Of a DNA stretch of 37,312 nucleotides, positions 8,815 through 17,437 are shown piece after piece; position 1 is the stretch's first letter; each line of letters starts with the position of its first letter. The notes beneath the pieces were generated by a model. The model did no database searches and was not told the DNA's origin. It worked only from the letters and a program-made list of their open reading frames with translations. This DNA comes from Gemmatimonadota bacterium. Its GTDB lineage: Bacteria > Gemmatimonadota > Gemmatimonadetes > Longimicrobiales > Gaopeijiaceae. A program made the position numbers and the translations under genes. The stretch is taken from contig JAQBXY010000031.1 of NCBI GenBank assembly GCA_027623325.1, positions 1-37,312 of the forward strand, in the 5' to 3' direction.

Positions 8815-10109
8815 GCTGTCGACTCCGACCGATCGAGCCGATCGAGAAGACTCCAGAATCCCGGGAAACTCACGTTGGCAACGCTTCGGTCATCGATCTC
8901 GATTTCGCATGATGTTGACGATGCTAAAACTCCAAATGCCATCGAGATACGGTGATCATCGAACGACTGTACCGATCCGGTGAGTGGACGATCGGTACCC
9001 TGGACGATCAATCCGTCTTCGAGTTCTTCGACCTCGACGCCCAGCGCTCGAAGGTTCGATACCAGCGCGGCGATCCGGTCTGATTCCTTGGTCCGAAGTT
9101 CCGCGGCCCCCGCGATCCGCGTGACTCCGTCGGCACGCGCTCCGAGGACCGCAACCAACGGAAGTTCGTCGATCAGGCGCGGAACCTCCGAACCTGATAC
9201 CGTGGTGCCCCGGAGCCCTCCGGCGGTAACCGTGACGTCTCCCCATGGTTCGGCGTCGTCTGAGCCGCTCGTGAGCTCGACGTGGACGCGGGCGCCCATG
9301 CGCTCCAGCACGTCCAGGAACGCAATCCTAGTGGGATTGAGGCCGACCCGTTCTACGGTGATCGCGGCCCCCTCTTCGCCCCGCAGCGCGCCCAACGCCA
9401 ATACGAAGGCGGCGGACGAAGCGTCGCCGGGGACGGCGAAGTCTAGAGGGTCGATCCGGCGGGGCGGGTCCCGCATCTCGACCCGCCAGCCCCCCTCGAC
9501 AGTGTGAGAGATCACCGAAACGCCGACCTGGGTCAGCAACCTCTCGGTATGGTCGCGCGACTGACGTGGTTCGGTAATCAGCACGATGGCCCCACCCGTG
9601 AGCCCCGCGAGGAGAATCGAGCTCTTGACCTGGGCACTGGCGATGGGGCTCGGCCAGTCGAGGCTTCGGAGCGGATGCGTCCCTGCGACGCCGACCGGGA
9701 GCCTTCCGAGCCCGTCCAGGAAGTCAAAGCCTGCCCCCATCTTCGCCAACGGGTCGGTAACGCGGGTCATCGGTCGGGCTCGGAGCGAGTCGTCGCCGGA
9801 AACTACGGCCGTCACGTCACTGCCCGCCAAGACCCCGAGCAGGAGGCGGGTCCCCGTTCCGCTGTTTCCGAGGTCCAGCCCATCGACGGGAGATCGAAGC
9901 CCACGGAGCCCCACACCCTGGATTCTGAGCTCACTCCCATCCATGGGTAGAGTGGGAATGGAGACGCCGAGGGCACGAAGAGCCCCGGCCGTCGATTCAG
10001 CGTCTCCTCCGTGAAGGAGGCCCGACAGCCGGCTCTCTCCGTCGGCCAACGCAGCCAGAATCAGGGCGCGCTGGGTCAACGACTTGTCACCCGGGACCCG
10101 CACCCTCAT
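8811..10109 (-). CDS. aroA: 3-phosphoshikimate 1-carboxyvinyltransferase (EPSP synthase)
   Basis: Joins shikimate-3-phosphate and phosphoenolpyruvate in the sixth step of the shikimate pathway. The protein (432 residues) opens with the substrate-binding motif VPGDKSLTQRALIL (Lys 9), then has LGNSGTGTRLLLG, and near the C-terminus AAELRTKESDRIAAL with the catalytic-site Lys and Arg residues. I chose the ATG at 10109, which overlaps the tyrA stop as ATGA and has GGAG about 9 nt upstream. A longer TTG start at 10124 is possible but adds five unconserved residues. It is coupled on both sides, to tyrA and to cmk. Confidence 0.97.
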   Translation of the reverse strand: MRVRVPGDKSLTQRALILAALADGESRLSGLLHGGDAESTAGALRALGVSIPTLPMDGSELRIQGVGLRGLRSPVDGLDLGNSGTGTRLLLGVLAGSDVTAVVSGDDSLRARPMTRVTDPLAKMGAGFDFLDGLGRLPVGVAGTHPLRSLDWPSPIASAQVKSSILLAGLTGGAIVLITEPRQSRDHTERLLTQVGVSVISHTVEGGWRVEMRDPPRRIDPLDFAVPGDASSAAFVLALGALRGEEGAAITVERVGLNPTRIAFLDVLERMGARVHVELTSGSDDAEPWGDVTVTAGGLRGTTVSGSEVPRLIDELPLVAVLGARADGVTRIAGAAELRTKESDRIAALVSNLRALGVEVEELEDGLIVQGTDRPLTGSVQSFDDHRISMAFGVLASSTSCEIEIDDRSVANVSFPGFWSLLDRLDRSESTA

Positions 10110-10969
10110 CGGGATCCACTCCAACGCTGGGTTTCTCGCATGATCCGTCGAATCGACTCGGTGTCACCGTCTTCGATGTGATCGGCCAGCCGCTTGAGGC
10201 TCTCGGCGACATCGCGCAGCCCCGTCGGAAGCTCGGCAGGGGCGTGGGTCAGGAGGTCGATCCACATGTCGGGGCTACTGCCCGCAAGCCGAGTCATATC
10301 CCGCCCGCCGGGCCCGAGTTGATCCGGCATGGCCCCGGAAGCCGCGATCACCTCCGCGAGAGCGTTCGCAACGAGCTGAGGGAGACCGCTGACGACCGCC
10401 ATGAGCCGATCGTGCACATCGGCCTCGATCACCTCGGGCCGCGCGCCGACGGCGGCCCACAGACGGTGGACCGACGGGATGCGATCGCGAGCGTCTTCGT
10501 GCGCCACGGTCCAGACACGAGCCCCCGTGAAGAGATCGGCGCGCGAGGCCCAGAATCCGGAGGTGGTCCCGCCGGCCAGCGGGTGGCTCCCGACCCACCG
10601 GCTCGCCAAGCCGAACTCCTTTGCCGCCTTGGCGATCGGGGCCTTCAAGCTGACCACGTCGGTAATCGTCGCCTGCTCGGGCATCGCCCCCGCGAGAGCG
10701 ACGAACAGTTGCCGCGTGGCCTCGAGTGGTGCGGCGACGACGACCAGATCGGCGTCGGAGACGGCCTCTCTCCAGTCGGCCGCAGCAAAGGTGAGCGCAC
10801 CGGCCGTAAGGGCCGCGTCTCGCTCCGTGGACTGAGGCGACCAGCCGGTAACCTTCTCGGCCAGTTGGAGGCTCGAGATCGCCCGCGCGAGGGAGCCCCC
10901 GATGAGCCCGAGGCCCAAGACGGCGACCCGCCCGCAGGGCGTGTCAGACCGTTTCGGAACCGGTGGCAT
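10106..10969 (-). CDS. tyrA: Prephenate/arogenate dehydrogenase
   Basis: Oxidative decarboxylation of prephenate (or arogenate) in tyrosine synthesis, using NAD(P). The 287 residues begin with a Rossmann dinucleotide motif [16 protein letters not shown] (about 14-29). Later come [13 protein letters not shown] and the substrate-site stretch [21 protein letters not shown], then an all-helical C-terminal dimerisation domain. No chorismate mutase or ACT domain is fused. The start is the ATG at 10969, 26 nt inside the 3' end of rnz; the open frame extends further upstream (to about 11113), but that part is rnz coding sequence in another frame. No good ribosome binding site is visible, so coupling to rnz is likely. 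Cofactor and substrate preference cannot be told from the sequence. Confidence 0.92.
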   Translation of the reverse strand: MPPVPKRSDTPCGRVAVLGLGLIGGSLARAISSLQLAEKVTGWSPQSTERDAALTAGALTFAAADWREAVSDADLVVVAAPLEATRQLFVALAGAMPEQATITDVVSLKAPIAKAAKEFGLASRWVGSHPLAGGTTSGFWASRADLFTGARVWTVAHEDARDRIPSVHRLWAAVGARPEVIEADVHDRLMAVVSGLPQLVANALAEVIAASGAMPDQLGPGGRDMTRLAGSSPDMWIDLLTHAPAELPTGLRDVAESLKRLADHIEDGDTESIRRIMRETQRWSGSR

Positions 10970-11882
10970 CGGACGAACGGAAAGGGACTTCGAAGGTGAG
11001 GCCGTCTCTTGCCACGCGGGCACCCGGAAAGACGGTGCGGGCCTCCTGCTCCAGGGGCCGAGGATCCTCCGAATACCGCGCGGACACGTGGGTAAGGAAC
11101 AGCTCGGAGACACCCGCCGCCTTCGCGACTCCGGCCGCCGCGAGGGCCGTGCTGTGGAAGGTGCGCCTGGCCCGAACGGCCTCCTCCTCGATGAACGTGG
11201 CCTCGTGGATCAGCACATCGGCGTCCCTGGCCCGCTCGACGGTCGCGACGCATGGGCCGGTATCGCCGGTGTACACCACCGTGCGGCCCGGCCGCGGAGG
11301 CCCGACCAGATCGACGGCCCGAATGATCTCACCGTCCACTTCGATGTCCTCCCCGCGGTGGAGGCGCCCGAAGAGCGGGCCCTCGGGAATGCCCCGCTCG
11401 CGCGCTTTCTCGACGTCGAATCGGCCCAACCGATCTTCTTCGATGAGCGCCCATCCTACCGCCGTCGCCCCATGATCGACCTCGAACGCGACGACCGCGT
11501 ACTCATCACCTCGGTACCCCTCTCCGGGGGCACACTCGACGACCTCCACCGCGAAGGGCGATCGATCCGCCCCTAATGTCACGACCGTCTGAAGCACCCC
11601 GGACGAATTCATCGGACCGTAGATCGTGAGTGGATCCGTCCGATCCTGGAGCGCCATCGTACGAAGGAGGCCCGTGATTCCCAGAAAGTGGTCCGCGTGA
11701 AGGTGTGTCACGAAGATGGCCTGCACACCGAAACCGGTGGCGTAGCGCATCATCTGACGCTGCGTGCCTTCTCCACAGTCGAAGAGGAAGAGGTCTCCCT
11801 CCCGCTGAACGGCGAGTCCACTCACGTTCCGTCCGACGGTCGGACGGGCGGCGGCGGTGCCGAGAAAAGTCAGGCGGATCAT
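10944..11882 (-). CDS. rnz: Ribonuclease Z
   Basis: Metallo-beta-lactamase-fold endonuclease that trims the 3' ends of tRNA precursors lacking an encoded CCA. The 312 residues show the family signatures [12 protein letters not shown] (about 34-44) and the zinc motif [13 protein letters not shown] (His 60, His 62, Asp 64, His 65). Further zinc ligands lie in VVYTGDTGP and LIHEATF, and a terminal His is seen in FLTHVSARY. Length is normal for the short, bacterial form. The ATG at 11882 has a weak GGGA upstream. First gene of the chain rnz-tyrA-aroA-cmk; its end overlaps tyrA by 26 nt. Confidence 0.96.
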   Translation of the reverse strand: MIRLTFLGTAAARPTVGRNVSGLAVQREGDLFLFDCGEGTQRQMMRYATGFGVQAIFVTHLHADHFLGITGLLRTMALQDRTDPLTIYGPMNSSGVLQTVVTLGADRSPFAVEVVECAPGEGYRGDEYAVVAFEVDHGATAVGWALIEEDRLGRFDVEKARERGIPEGPLFGRLHRGEDIEVDGEIIRAVDLVGPPRPGRTVVYTGDTGPCVATVERARDADVLIHEATFIEEEAVRARRTFHSTALAAAGVAKAAGVSELFLTHVSARYSEDPRPLEQEARTVFPGARVARDGLTFEVPFRSSDATGSETV

Positions 11883-11907
11883 GATCCCAGCATGGAGTAA
11901 CGGATTC

Positions 11908-11936
11908 CCGGGGGCCCCGCGACAGGCCGCCCCCGG
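11908..11936 (-). other. GC-rich hairpin between the TonB receptor and rnz
   Basis: An 8-bp perfect stem (CCGGGGGC with GCCCCCGG) around a 13-nt loop lies in the 77-nt gap between the receptor stop and the rnz start. There is no T tract on either side, so it is not a standard intrinsic terminator. It may pause RNA polymerase or protect an mRNA end. Confidence 0.4.
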
Positions 11937-11959
11937 CGGGTGGGCAAGTTAGCCCGGCG

Positions 11960-14005
11960 TTACCAGATGCGGAATTGGACTTGGAAGAGACGACCCGGCT
12001 GCGGGAGCCCGCATTGGTCGAAGACCATCGCATCGGTCACGTTTCTCAGCGACGCCCGGGCGTCGACCCGACTCAACGGCCCGCTACGGCCGAACCGGAA
12101 CAACCGTCGCAGCGAAAGATCGACCATGGTGCTCGCCCCGAGGGGCTGCAGCCCGCCCGATTCGGGGTTCTGGCACTGTTGTCCGCCCAGGTAGCGCACC
12201 TCGCCGCCACCCCGTATCGCCGCCGGCAGTGGAACGTCGAGGCCGAACTTGCCGACAACCGTGGGCTCATACTCGAGTTCAACGCTCCCCCCCGCCCCGT
12301 CGAAACCCTGGACCTCCTGGAGGGTGAGATCCCCCGTGGCGGTCGTCGATCCGAAGGACCGGGCCACGAGCAGCTCCAGGCCGAAACTCCTGACTTCATC
12401 CTGATTCACACGCTGGAATCGGCCGACCCCATCCGCACCTGTTACCGTGGAGCGAACGATTCCGTCGGAGAGCCGGTGATGGAAGCCGACTATTTGTACC
12501 TCGCCCGACGTTCCTGTGGCGGTGAAGCCGACCTCGGAGCCTAGCAGTGTCTCGGGGCGCAGCGTGGGGTTCTCGAGAAACCGGCCTAGAGCGCCCGAAT
12601 ACAGCTCGCGTAACGACGGAAACCGTGAGCGCCGGCTAACCCCGCCATGGAGCATCACACCATCCGCGACGAGCGAACTCGCTCCGAAACGAACGCCGTA
12701 GTCCCCGACCCTCGCGAGGGCGGGCTTGTCGGAGGACTCGGGCGTGTCTGCCCCGTCGAGCGCCCCGCCCAATGAGAGGGTCGTGAGGCCAGACGCACCG
12801 ACGCGCCACTCGGTTTCGACACCGAGGCTCCAGAGCCGTTGCCGGTACTCATCCACCGGCGCACCGGAGAGGACCTCGTCGTGCGATACGTCCGCGTAGG
12901 TCGCCGAGGCTCGCAGATCCGCCCGGTCGCCGAGCGTGTGTTCGCCAAGCAGGCGCGCGGTGACGACTCGGTCATCCGCGTCCTCGGTCGCGTCGATCGT
13001 CTGGAAGGTCTCGCTCGTGAACTGTTCGATGCGGGTAGATCCGATGTCGAAGCCGAGGCTCGCCTCGAGATCCCCGGAGCCGATGCCCGTGACACGTTCG
13101 CCCGTCCCTCCTGAAACGGCCGCGATGAGGCGCCGCTGTTCCGGATACCGCCAGAGACGGGGGGCGTCCTGGTGGGCCTCGGGAGGCACACCGCGTTGCA
13201 CATCATACCCGGACGCGGAAACCGAGCCCCAAACGCCGTCGTCCGCGCGGTATCGGGTGGTGAAGAAGCCGTCGACGCGCCTCGCGTCGCTGTTCAAGCG
13301 GAGCGCGTCCTCCGAAAGGAACTGCTGGCGAAGGTCTGGATTCGAAAGCGCGCCGCCGGCGATGGGAACACCCCGCCGATCTTCGAATCCCCCGCCACCG
13401 CGAAAGACCCACTGACGCTCACGACTGTCCATGAGATGGCCACCGGTGAGCGAGACGTTCGTTCCCCCCGTGCCATCCACCGAAACGCCGAGCGAGATTG
13501 GATCCACGGGGCCCACACGGGCATTCGCACGCGCGACGTCGACCTCGATCACGCCTCCCAACGTGTTCGGCCCATACAGCACCGACGAAAGGCCGCGGAC
13601 GAGCGTGACGCTGCGCGCGGCTGTGAGGGGGATGATCGACATGTCCGAGCGATGGTCCCACCCGAGCGTGAGCGGCACACCGTCCATGAGGATCGCCACC
13701 TGTCGATCCTCCGCCCCTCTCAACGCCGGCTGCATCTCGCCCCGACTGTTCATCCGAATCTGGATGAGGGGCATGGCCCGCAGCACATCACTCATGGACG
13801 GCGCCGGCAGACTCCCGAGCGAATCCAGATCGATGACCACGGTGCTCGACCCGCCGCCAGTGAACGCCGCGCGAGCCACGCTCACCGTGATGCCGCCCAG
13901 AAGCCGAACGGAATCCTGCACAATGGAATCCGGGGGATTCTGCGCGGCAGCCAGGCTCGGAATGAAGATCGCCGCGATGAGCGCGGCGTTCAGGGGTCTA
14001 ATCAT
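11960..14005 (-). CDS. TonB-dependent outer-membrane receptor
   Basis: Outer-membrane gated channel for energised uptake of a scarce ligand such as an iron chelate or a cobalamin. The 681-residue product has a Sec signal peptide (cleavage after SLAAAQ, about 22), a possible TonB box near 37-43 (GGITVSV), and a plug domain (about 45-160; LPAPSMSDVLRAMPLIQI, VAILMDGVPL, VTLVRGLSSVLYGPNTLGG). A beta-barrel follows, ending in aromatic-rich LFQVQFRIW with a terminal Trp. There is no carboxypeptidase-like N-terminal domain, so it is not SusC-like. The chosen ATG at 14005 places the signal peptide at the very start; the open frame reaches 14194, but that part has no signal and is dropped. Divergent from the PLP-enzyme gene. 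The ligand is unknown. Confidence 0.9.
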   Translation of the reverse strand: MIRPLNAALIAAIFIPSLAAAQNPPDSIVQDSVRLLGGITVSVARAAFTGGGSSTVVIDLDSLGSLPAPSMSDVLRAMPLIQIRMNSRGEMQPALRGAEDRQVAILMDGVPLTLGWDHRSDMSIIPLTAARSVTLVRGLSSVLYGPNTLGGVIEVDVARANARVGPVDPISLGVSVDGTGGTNVSLTGGHLMDSRERQWVFRGGGGFEDRRGVPIAGGALSNPDLRQQFLSEDALRLNSDARRVDGFFTTRYRADDGVWGSVSASGYDVQRGVPPEAHQDAPRLWRYPEQRRLIAAVSGGTGERVTGIGSGDLEASLGFDIGSTRIEQFTSETFQTIDATEDADDRVVTARLLGEHTLGDRADLRASATYADVSHDEVLSGAPVDEYRQRLWSLGVETEWRVGASGLTTLSLGGALDGADTPESSDKPALARVGDYGVRFGASSLVADGVMLHGGVSRRSRFPSLRELYSGALGRFLENPTLRPETLLGSEVGFTATGTSGEVQIVGFHHRLSDGIVRSTVTGADGVGRFQRVNQDEVRSFGLELLVARSFGSTTATGDLTLQEVQGFDGAGGSVELEYEPTVVGKFGLDVPLPAAIRGGGEVRYLGGQQCQNPESGGLQPLGASTMVDLSLRRLFRFGRSGPLSRVDARASLRNVTDAMVFDQCGLPQPGRLFQVQFRIW

Positions 14006-14214
14006 GGATGTGGTGGACAGACGATCTTCGCCTCGACGGATTCCGCAGGCCGCGTACTGTATGGCCTTGGGACCGTTTTTGTTCCGTGGCTCGTGGTCGG
14101 TTCGATCTCCTGGAAGGCACCTGGGTCGCGCCGAGTGTTGAGGGTCGACCGTGTTGGACAGCAGGCCGTCCGCGACGTATCGTGGGCTCATCACGCAACG
14201 ATCATGGAGGTCCC

Positions 14215-15525
14215 ATGCACAGCCGTCGCAGATTCCTCGGCACGATGTCCCTTCCGGCCGCCGCCGCAGCCGCCGGACTCACCTTCCGCCCGACGGAGTT
14301 GCGCGCCAGTGCAATCGACATCGCGGCGACGCTCGCGAAACATCCTGGGACCGCCGCGGACGTCGCGGACGATGAGGACTTCTGGTTCGAGGTCCAAGGT
14401 GCTTTCACCGTCGACCGCACCCTGGTCAACCTGAACAACGGTGGCGTCAGTCCCGCCCCCCGGCTCGTGCAGGAAGCCATGAAGCGCCACCAGGATTATT
14501 CAAACCTGGCGCCGACCTACACCATGTGGCAGGTCCTCGAACCCCAGCGCGAGGCCACACGTGCGCGGATGGCCCGTGAGTGGGGCGTGGGTTCCGACGA
14601 AGTCGCCTTCACGCGGAACGCGTCGGAGAGCCTACAGACGCTGCAGCTGGGTATCGACCTCCAGCGCGGTGACGAAGTCCTGACGACCACGCAAGATTAT
14701 GGTCGGATGATCACGACCTTCCAGCAGCGTGAGCGCCGCGAAGGAATCGTACTGAAGCAGATTCGGATTCCGGTTCCGGCCGAGGATCCGGCTGAGATCG
14801 TGAGACTCTTCGAAGCCGGGATCACGCCCAAAACGCGAATGATCCTGGCGTGCCACATGATCAACCTGACGGGTCAGATCCTCCCGGTGACCGAGCTCAC
14901 GGCCATGGCGCGGCGGCACGGGATCCCGCTGGTCATCGACGGGGCGCACGCCCTGGCACACTTCGACTTCGATCTCGGCGAGCTCGACGTCGACAACTAC
15001 TCCGCGAGCCTGCACAAGTGGCTCTTCGCACCGCATGGGACCGGCTTCCTCTACGTCCGTCGCGACAAGATCGCAGACGTGTGGCCGCTCATGGCAGCCC
15101 CGGAAACTCAGAACGACGACATCCGGAAGTTCGAGGCCATCGGCACTCACCCCGAGGCGCCGTACCTCTGCATCGGTGAGGCCTTGAGCTTCCACCAGGG
15201 TATCGGTCCGGCGCGAAAGGCAGCCCGCCTCGTGTACCTCCGCGATTATTGGGCGGACCCGCTCCTCGAGAACGACAATATCCGACTCCACACGAGCCGC
15301 CGGCCCGGTCTCTCGTGCGGCATCGCGAACGTCGAGGTCGTGGGGCTGGATCCCAACGACATCCGCGACTACCTGTGGAACGAGCACCGGATCATCACCG
15401 TCAGCATCAACCACGACGAGTTCCGCGGTCTACGGATCAGCCCGAGTGTCTATACCACTCGCTCCGAGCTGGACCGCTTCGTCGACGTGATGGACCGGGT
15501 CGCGAAACGGGGACTCCCTGCCTGA
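14215..15525 (+). CDS. Tat-exported class V aminotransferase-fold PLP enzyme
   Basis: A 436-residue PLP-dependent protein. The N-terminus is a twin-arginine signal (SRRRFLG at 3-9, then an Ala-rich hydrophobic stretch to about 32), so the folded holoenzyme is expected outside the cytoplasm. Fold type I class V features are present: NNGGVSPAP near 74-82, VIDGAHALAHFD with the cofactor-binding Asp at 242, and SLHKW with the Schiff-base Lys at 268. The closest family by feel is the isopenicillin N epimerase/cysteine desulfurase-like group; the substrate is unknown. GGAGG lies 4 nt before the ATG at 14215, fixing the start; the open frame extends upstream to 14008 without conserved content. Its stop overlaps the next start as TGATG, so the thioredoxin-like partner is co-translated. 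Confidence 0.88.
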   Translation: MHSRRRFLGTMSLPAAAAAAGLTFRPTELRASAIDIAATLAKHPGTAADVADDEDFWFEVQGAFTVDRTLVNLNNGGVSPAPRLVQEAMKRHQDYSNLAPTYTMWQVLEPQREATRARMAREWGVGSDEVAFTRNASESLQTLQLGIDLQRGDEVLTTTQDYGRMITTFQQRERREGIVLKQIRIPVPAEDPAEIVRLFEAGITPKTRMILACHMINLTGQILPVTELTAMARRHGIPLVIDGAHALAHFDFDLGELDVDNYSASLHKWLFAPHGTGFLYVRRDKIADVWPLMAAPETQNDDIRKFEAIGTHPEAPYLCIGEALSFHQGIGPARKAARLVYLRDYWADPLLENDNIRLHTSRRPGLSCGIANVEVVGLDPNDIRDYLWNEHRIITVSINHDEFRGLRISPSVYTTRSELDRFVDVMDRVAKRGLPA

Positions 15526-16166
15526 TGATCACCACGCTCGCGATCGCTTCACTCCTCGCCCTCACGCCGTTGCCGTCGTCGGCAACCTGTATCGACCCGG
15601 CCGAACGCGGGGTCGACGACACGCTCCGCGCGCTGTATGAAGGGGGTCGCTCCTACACCGACTTTCTCGGCGCAGCGACTCGTCGGGTCGAGTTGTGGCA
15701 CGGGAATGGAGAGAAGGCCCAGGGCATCGACCCGACCCTGGTGCAACGGGCAAAGGCGGTCGGAGGAAGCTGGCCCTTCCTCGCCGTGGCCGTCGATTCC
15801 TGCTCGGATTCGGTGAGCACGATCCCCTATCTGGCCCAGTTGGTTTCGATGGTCGATGGGCTCGACATGCGCATCATCGACTCGACCGTCGGGCGGGCCA
15901 TCATGGAGTCGCACCGTACCCCGGACGGCCGTGCCGCAACCCCGACCGTGCTCCTCCTGAACCAGGACTTCGAGGAGGCCGGCTGCTTCATCGAGCGTCC
16001 TCCGTCGCTGCAGACCTGGATTCTCGAAAACAACGGAACACTGTCGGGCAGCGAAATCGTCGATCAGAAGATGCAGTGGTACGCAGACGATGCCGGACAG
16101 GAAACTCTCGAGACGTTCGTGGCCATGCTCGAGGCTGCGGGGACCGGTTCGACGCTCTGTAGCTGA
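15525..16166 (+). CDS. Exported thioredoxin-like protein (Thioredoxin_9 type)
   Basis: A 213-residue protein with a short Sec signal peptide (about 1-20, LPSSA). The core resembles the bacterial thioredoxin-like family whose members read roughly DWCGDSVNTVPYLA; here it is DSCSDSVSTIPYLAQL with a single Cys at 93. It continues with MRIIDSTVGRAIM, the cis-Pro motif ATPTVLLLN and GCFIERPPSLQTW. The classic CxxC pair is absent, as is usual in this family; other Cys residues are at about 22, 154 and 212. The ATG overlaps the stop of the upstream PLP-enzyme gene (TGATG). A periplasmic redox or thiol-handling role is inferred from fold and location; no substrate can be named. Confidence 0.75.
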   Translation: MITTLAIASLLALTPLPSSATCIDPAERGVDDTLRALYEGGRSYTDFLGAATRRVELWHGNGEKAQGIDPTLVQRAKAVGGSWPFLAVAVDSCSDSVSTIPYLAQLVSMVDGLDMRIIDSTVGRAIMESHRTPDGRAATPTVLLLNQDFEEAGCFIERPPSLQTWILENNGTLSGSEIVDQKMQWYADDAGQETLETFVAMLEAAGTGSTLCS

Positions 16167-16224
16167 GAGGGCATCGTTGGCCACCCGCCCTCGGTGAGCG
16201 GCCTTCGGCTCGCGGACGGCTCTC

Positions 16225-17418
16225 CTACTTCGAGATCCGGTTCCGCCCCTTTCTCTTGGCGCGATACAAGGCTTCGTCCGCCTTCTTGAGAATCGAGGAA
16301 GGGGTCGCCTCTTTTCCGTCCGTGTCGGCCATGCCGATGCTGACCGTGACGGAGAGCGTCTTGGACGCCGCGGCATCTTGGGCCGCCGGACCGTCATCCG
16401 GCTTCTTGCGCGGACGTTTCCAGGATCGAAGCGAAAAGCGCGCGTGCTCCACGGAGTACCGGACTTCTTCAAGCAGCGGCTGCGCCTCCTCCTTGACCCG
16501 ACCCGGAAACAGGAGGGTGAACTCCTCTCCGCCATACCGATACGCCTTGCCTCCGCCCGAGACCTGGTCGAGCCGAGAGGCGACCAACGCGAGCACCTGA
16601 TCGCCCACGTCGTGCCCATGCCGATCGTTGAATTTCTTGAAGTGATCGACATCGACCATCGCGATCGTTTACGTGCCCTTGATCCCGTCGAGGTACTGCA
16701 TGAGCGCCCTTCGTCCCGGGAGCCCCGTGAGGTCATCGCGATAGGCCATCCGGTGCGACGTCTCGACGACGCCCAACGTGAGGGTCAGCCCGGTGGCCAT
16801 CAGGAAGAGGGCGGACGCGGCTTCAGTCACCTGGGGGTGCATGGCCACCATCAGCAGGACCACGCACCAGACCAACGCACGCTCCACGGGACCCCGATAC
16901 CGGTGGAAGCCGTAGCCCACCGCGAGGAAGGCGAACGTCGCAATGGCCAGGGTGATGCGCGGGTACCCCGGCCACATCATCGTCTCGAGGGGGAGCATCT
17001 GGGGTTCGGCGGCGAACGCGGCCACACGCGCGGGGTCGGCGAATACGAAGGCGGCAACGGCCGCGAGCACACCGGCCCCCAGGAGCTGAAACGATCCGAC
17101 CCTCGACGCGACGCCTCGATCACGAATGAGCCCGAGCGCGCCGAAGAGGCCGAGTACGATCGTGCCGAACGCGAGAATCAAACTACTCCGATCGGGCGTG
17201 CCCACGACGGCGATGTCGACCAGGGCCAAGACTGCGAGCGCCACAAAGGCCCGGCTCCGATGAAACACCCACGCCAACGCGAGCCCCGCCCCGTAAACCA
17301 CCAGGCCATAGGTAGAGGCGGCGTCGGCGACCCTGTCGGGCGTCTCGAACCAAAGGTAGATGGCTGCACCCAGAAGCACCGCCCCACCCGGAAAGAGGGC
17401 CTTGAATGCCGCCGTCAT
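16225..17418 (-). pseudogene. Membrane-anchored diguanylate cyclase interrupted by an in-frame TAA
   Basis: Read through one stop, this frame encodes about 397 residues: seven or so membrane helices (about 1-210), then a GGDEF domain. The domain starts MAYRDDLTGLPGRRALMQYLDGIKGT, where TAA (16671-16669) stops the frame, and continues without any frame change as TIAMVDVDHFKKFNDRHGHD. The catalytic motif is GGEEF (about 296-300) in YRYGGEEF, and the domain ends with SVSIGMAD and ADEALYRAKRKGRNR. Related proteins usually have Tyr where the TAA falls, so a single change from TAC or TAT explains it. No inhibitory RxxD site precedes GGEEF. If expressed as it stands, a 249-residue membrane protein without the cyclase is made. 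An internal ATG at 16659 could start the rest, but no ribosome binding site is apparent. The gene begins 19 nt after the beta-propeller gene. Confidence 0.85.
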
Positions 17419-17437
17419 CGACGGGCTCCGGCAGGAC

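Noticed and set aside
11908-11936. Intrinsic terminator after the TonB-dependent receptor
   Set aside because: Strong stem but no T tract; kept only as a hairpin of unknown role.
14006-14194. Longer N-terminus for the TonB-dependent receptor
   Set aside because: The extra 63 residues have no signal peptide; the signal begins exactly at the ATG at 14005.
14215-15525. The class V PLP enzyme as EgtE, the missing ergothioneine C-S lyase
   Set aside because: EgtE has the same broad fold, but this protein has a Tat signal, is 17 kb from egtBD and is coupled to a different gene.
16167-16192. Terminator between the thioredoxin-like gene and the diguanylate cyclase
   Set aside because: Only a 6-bp stem with a 14-nt loop and no T tract on either strand.
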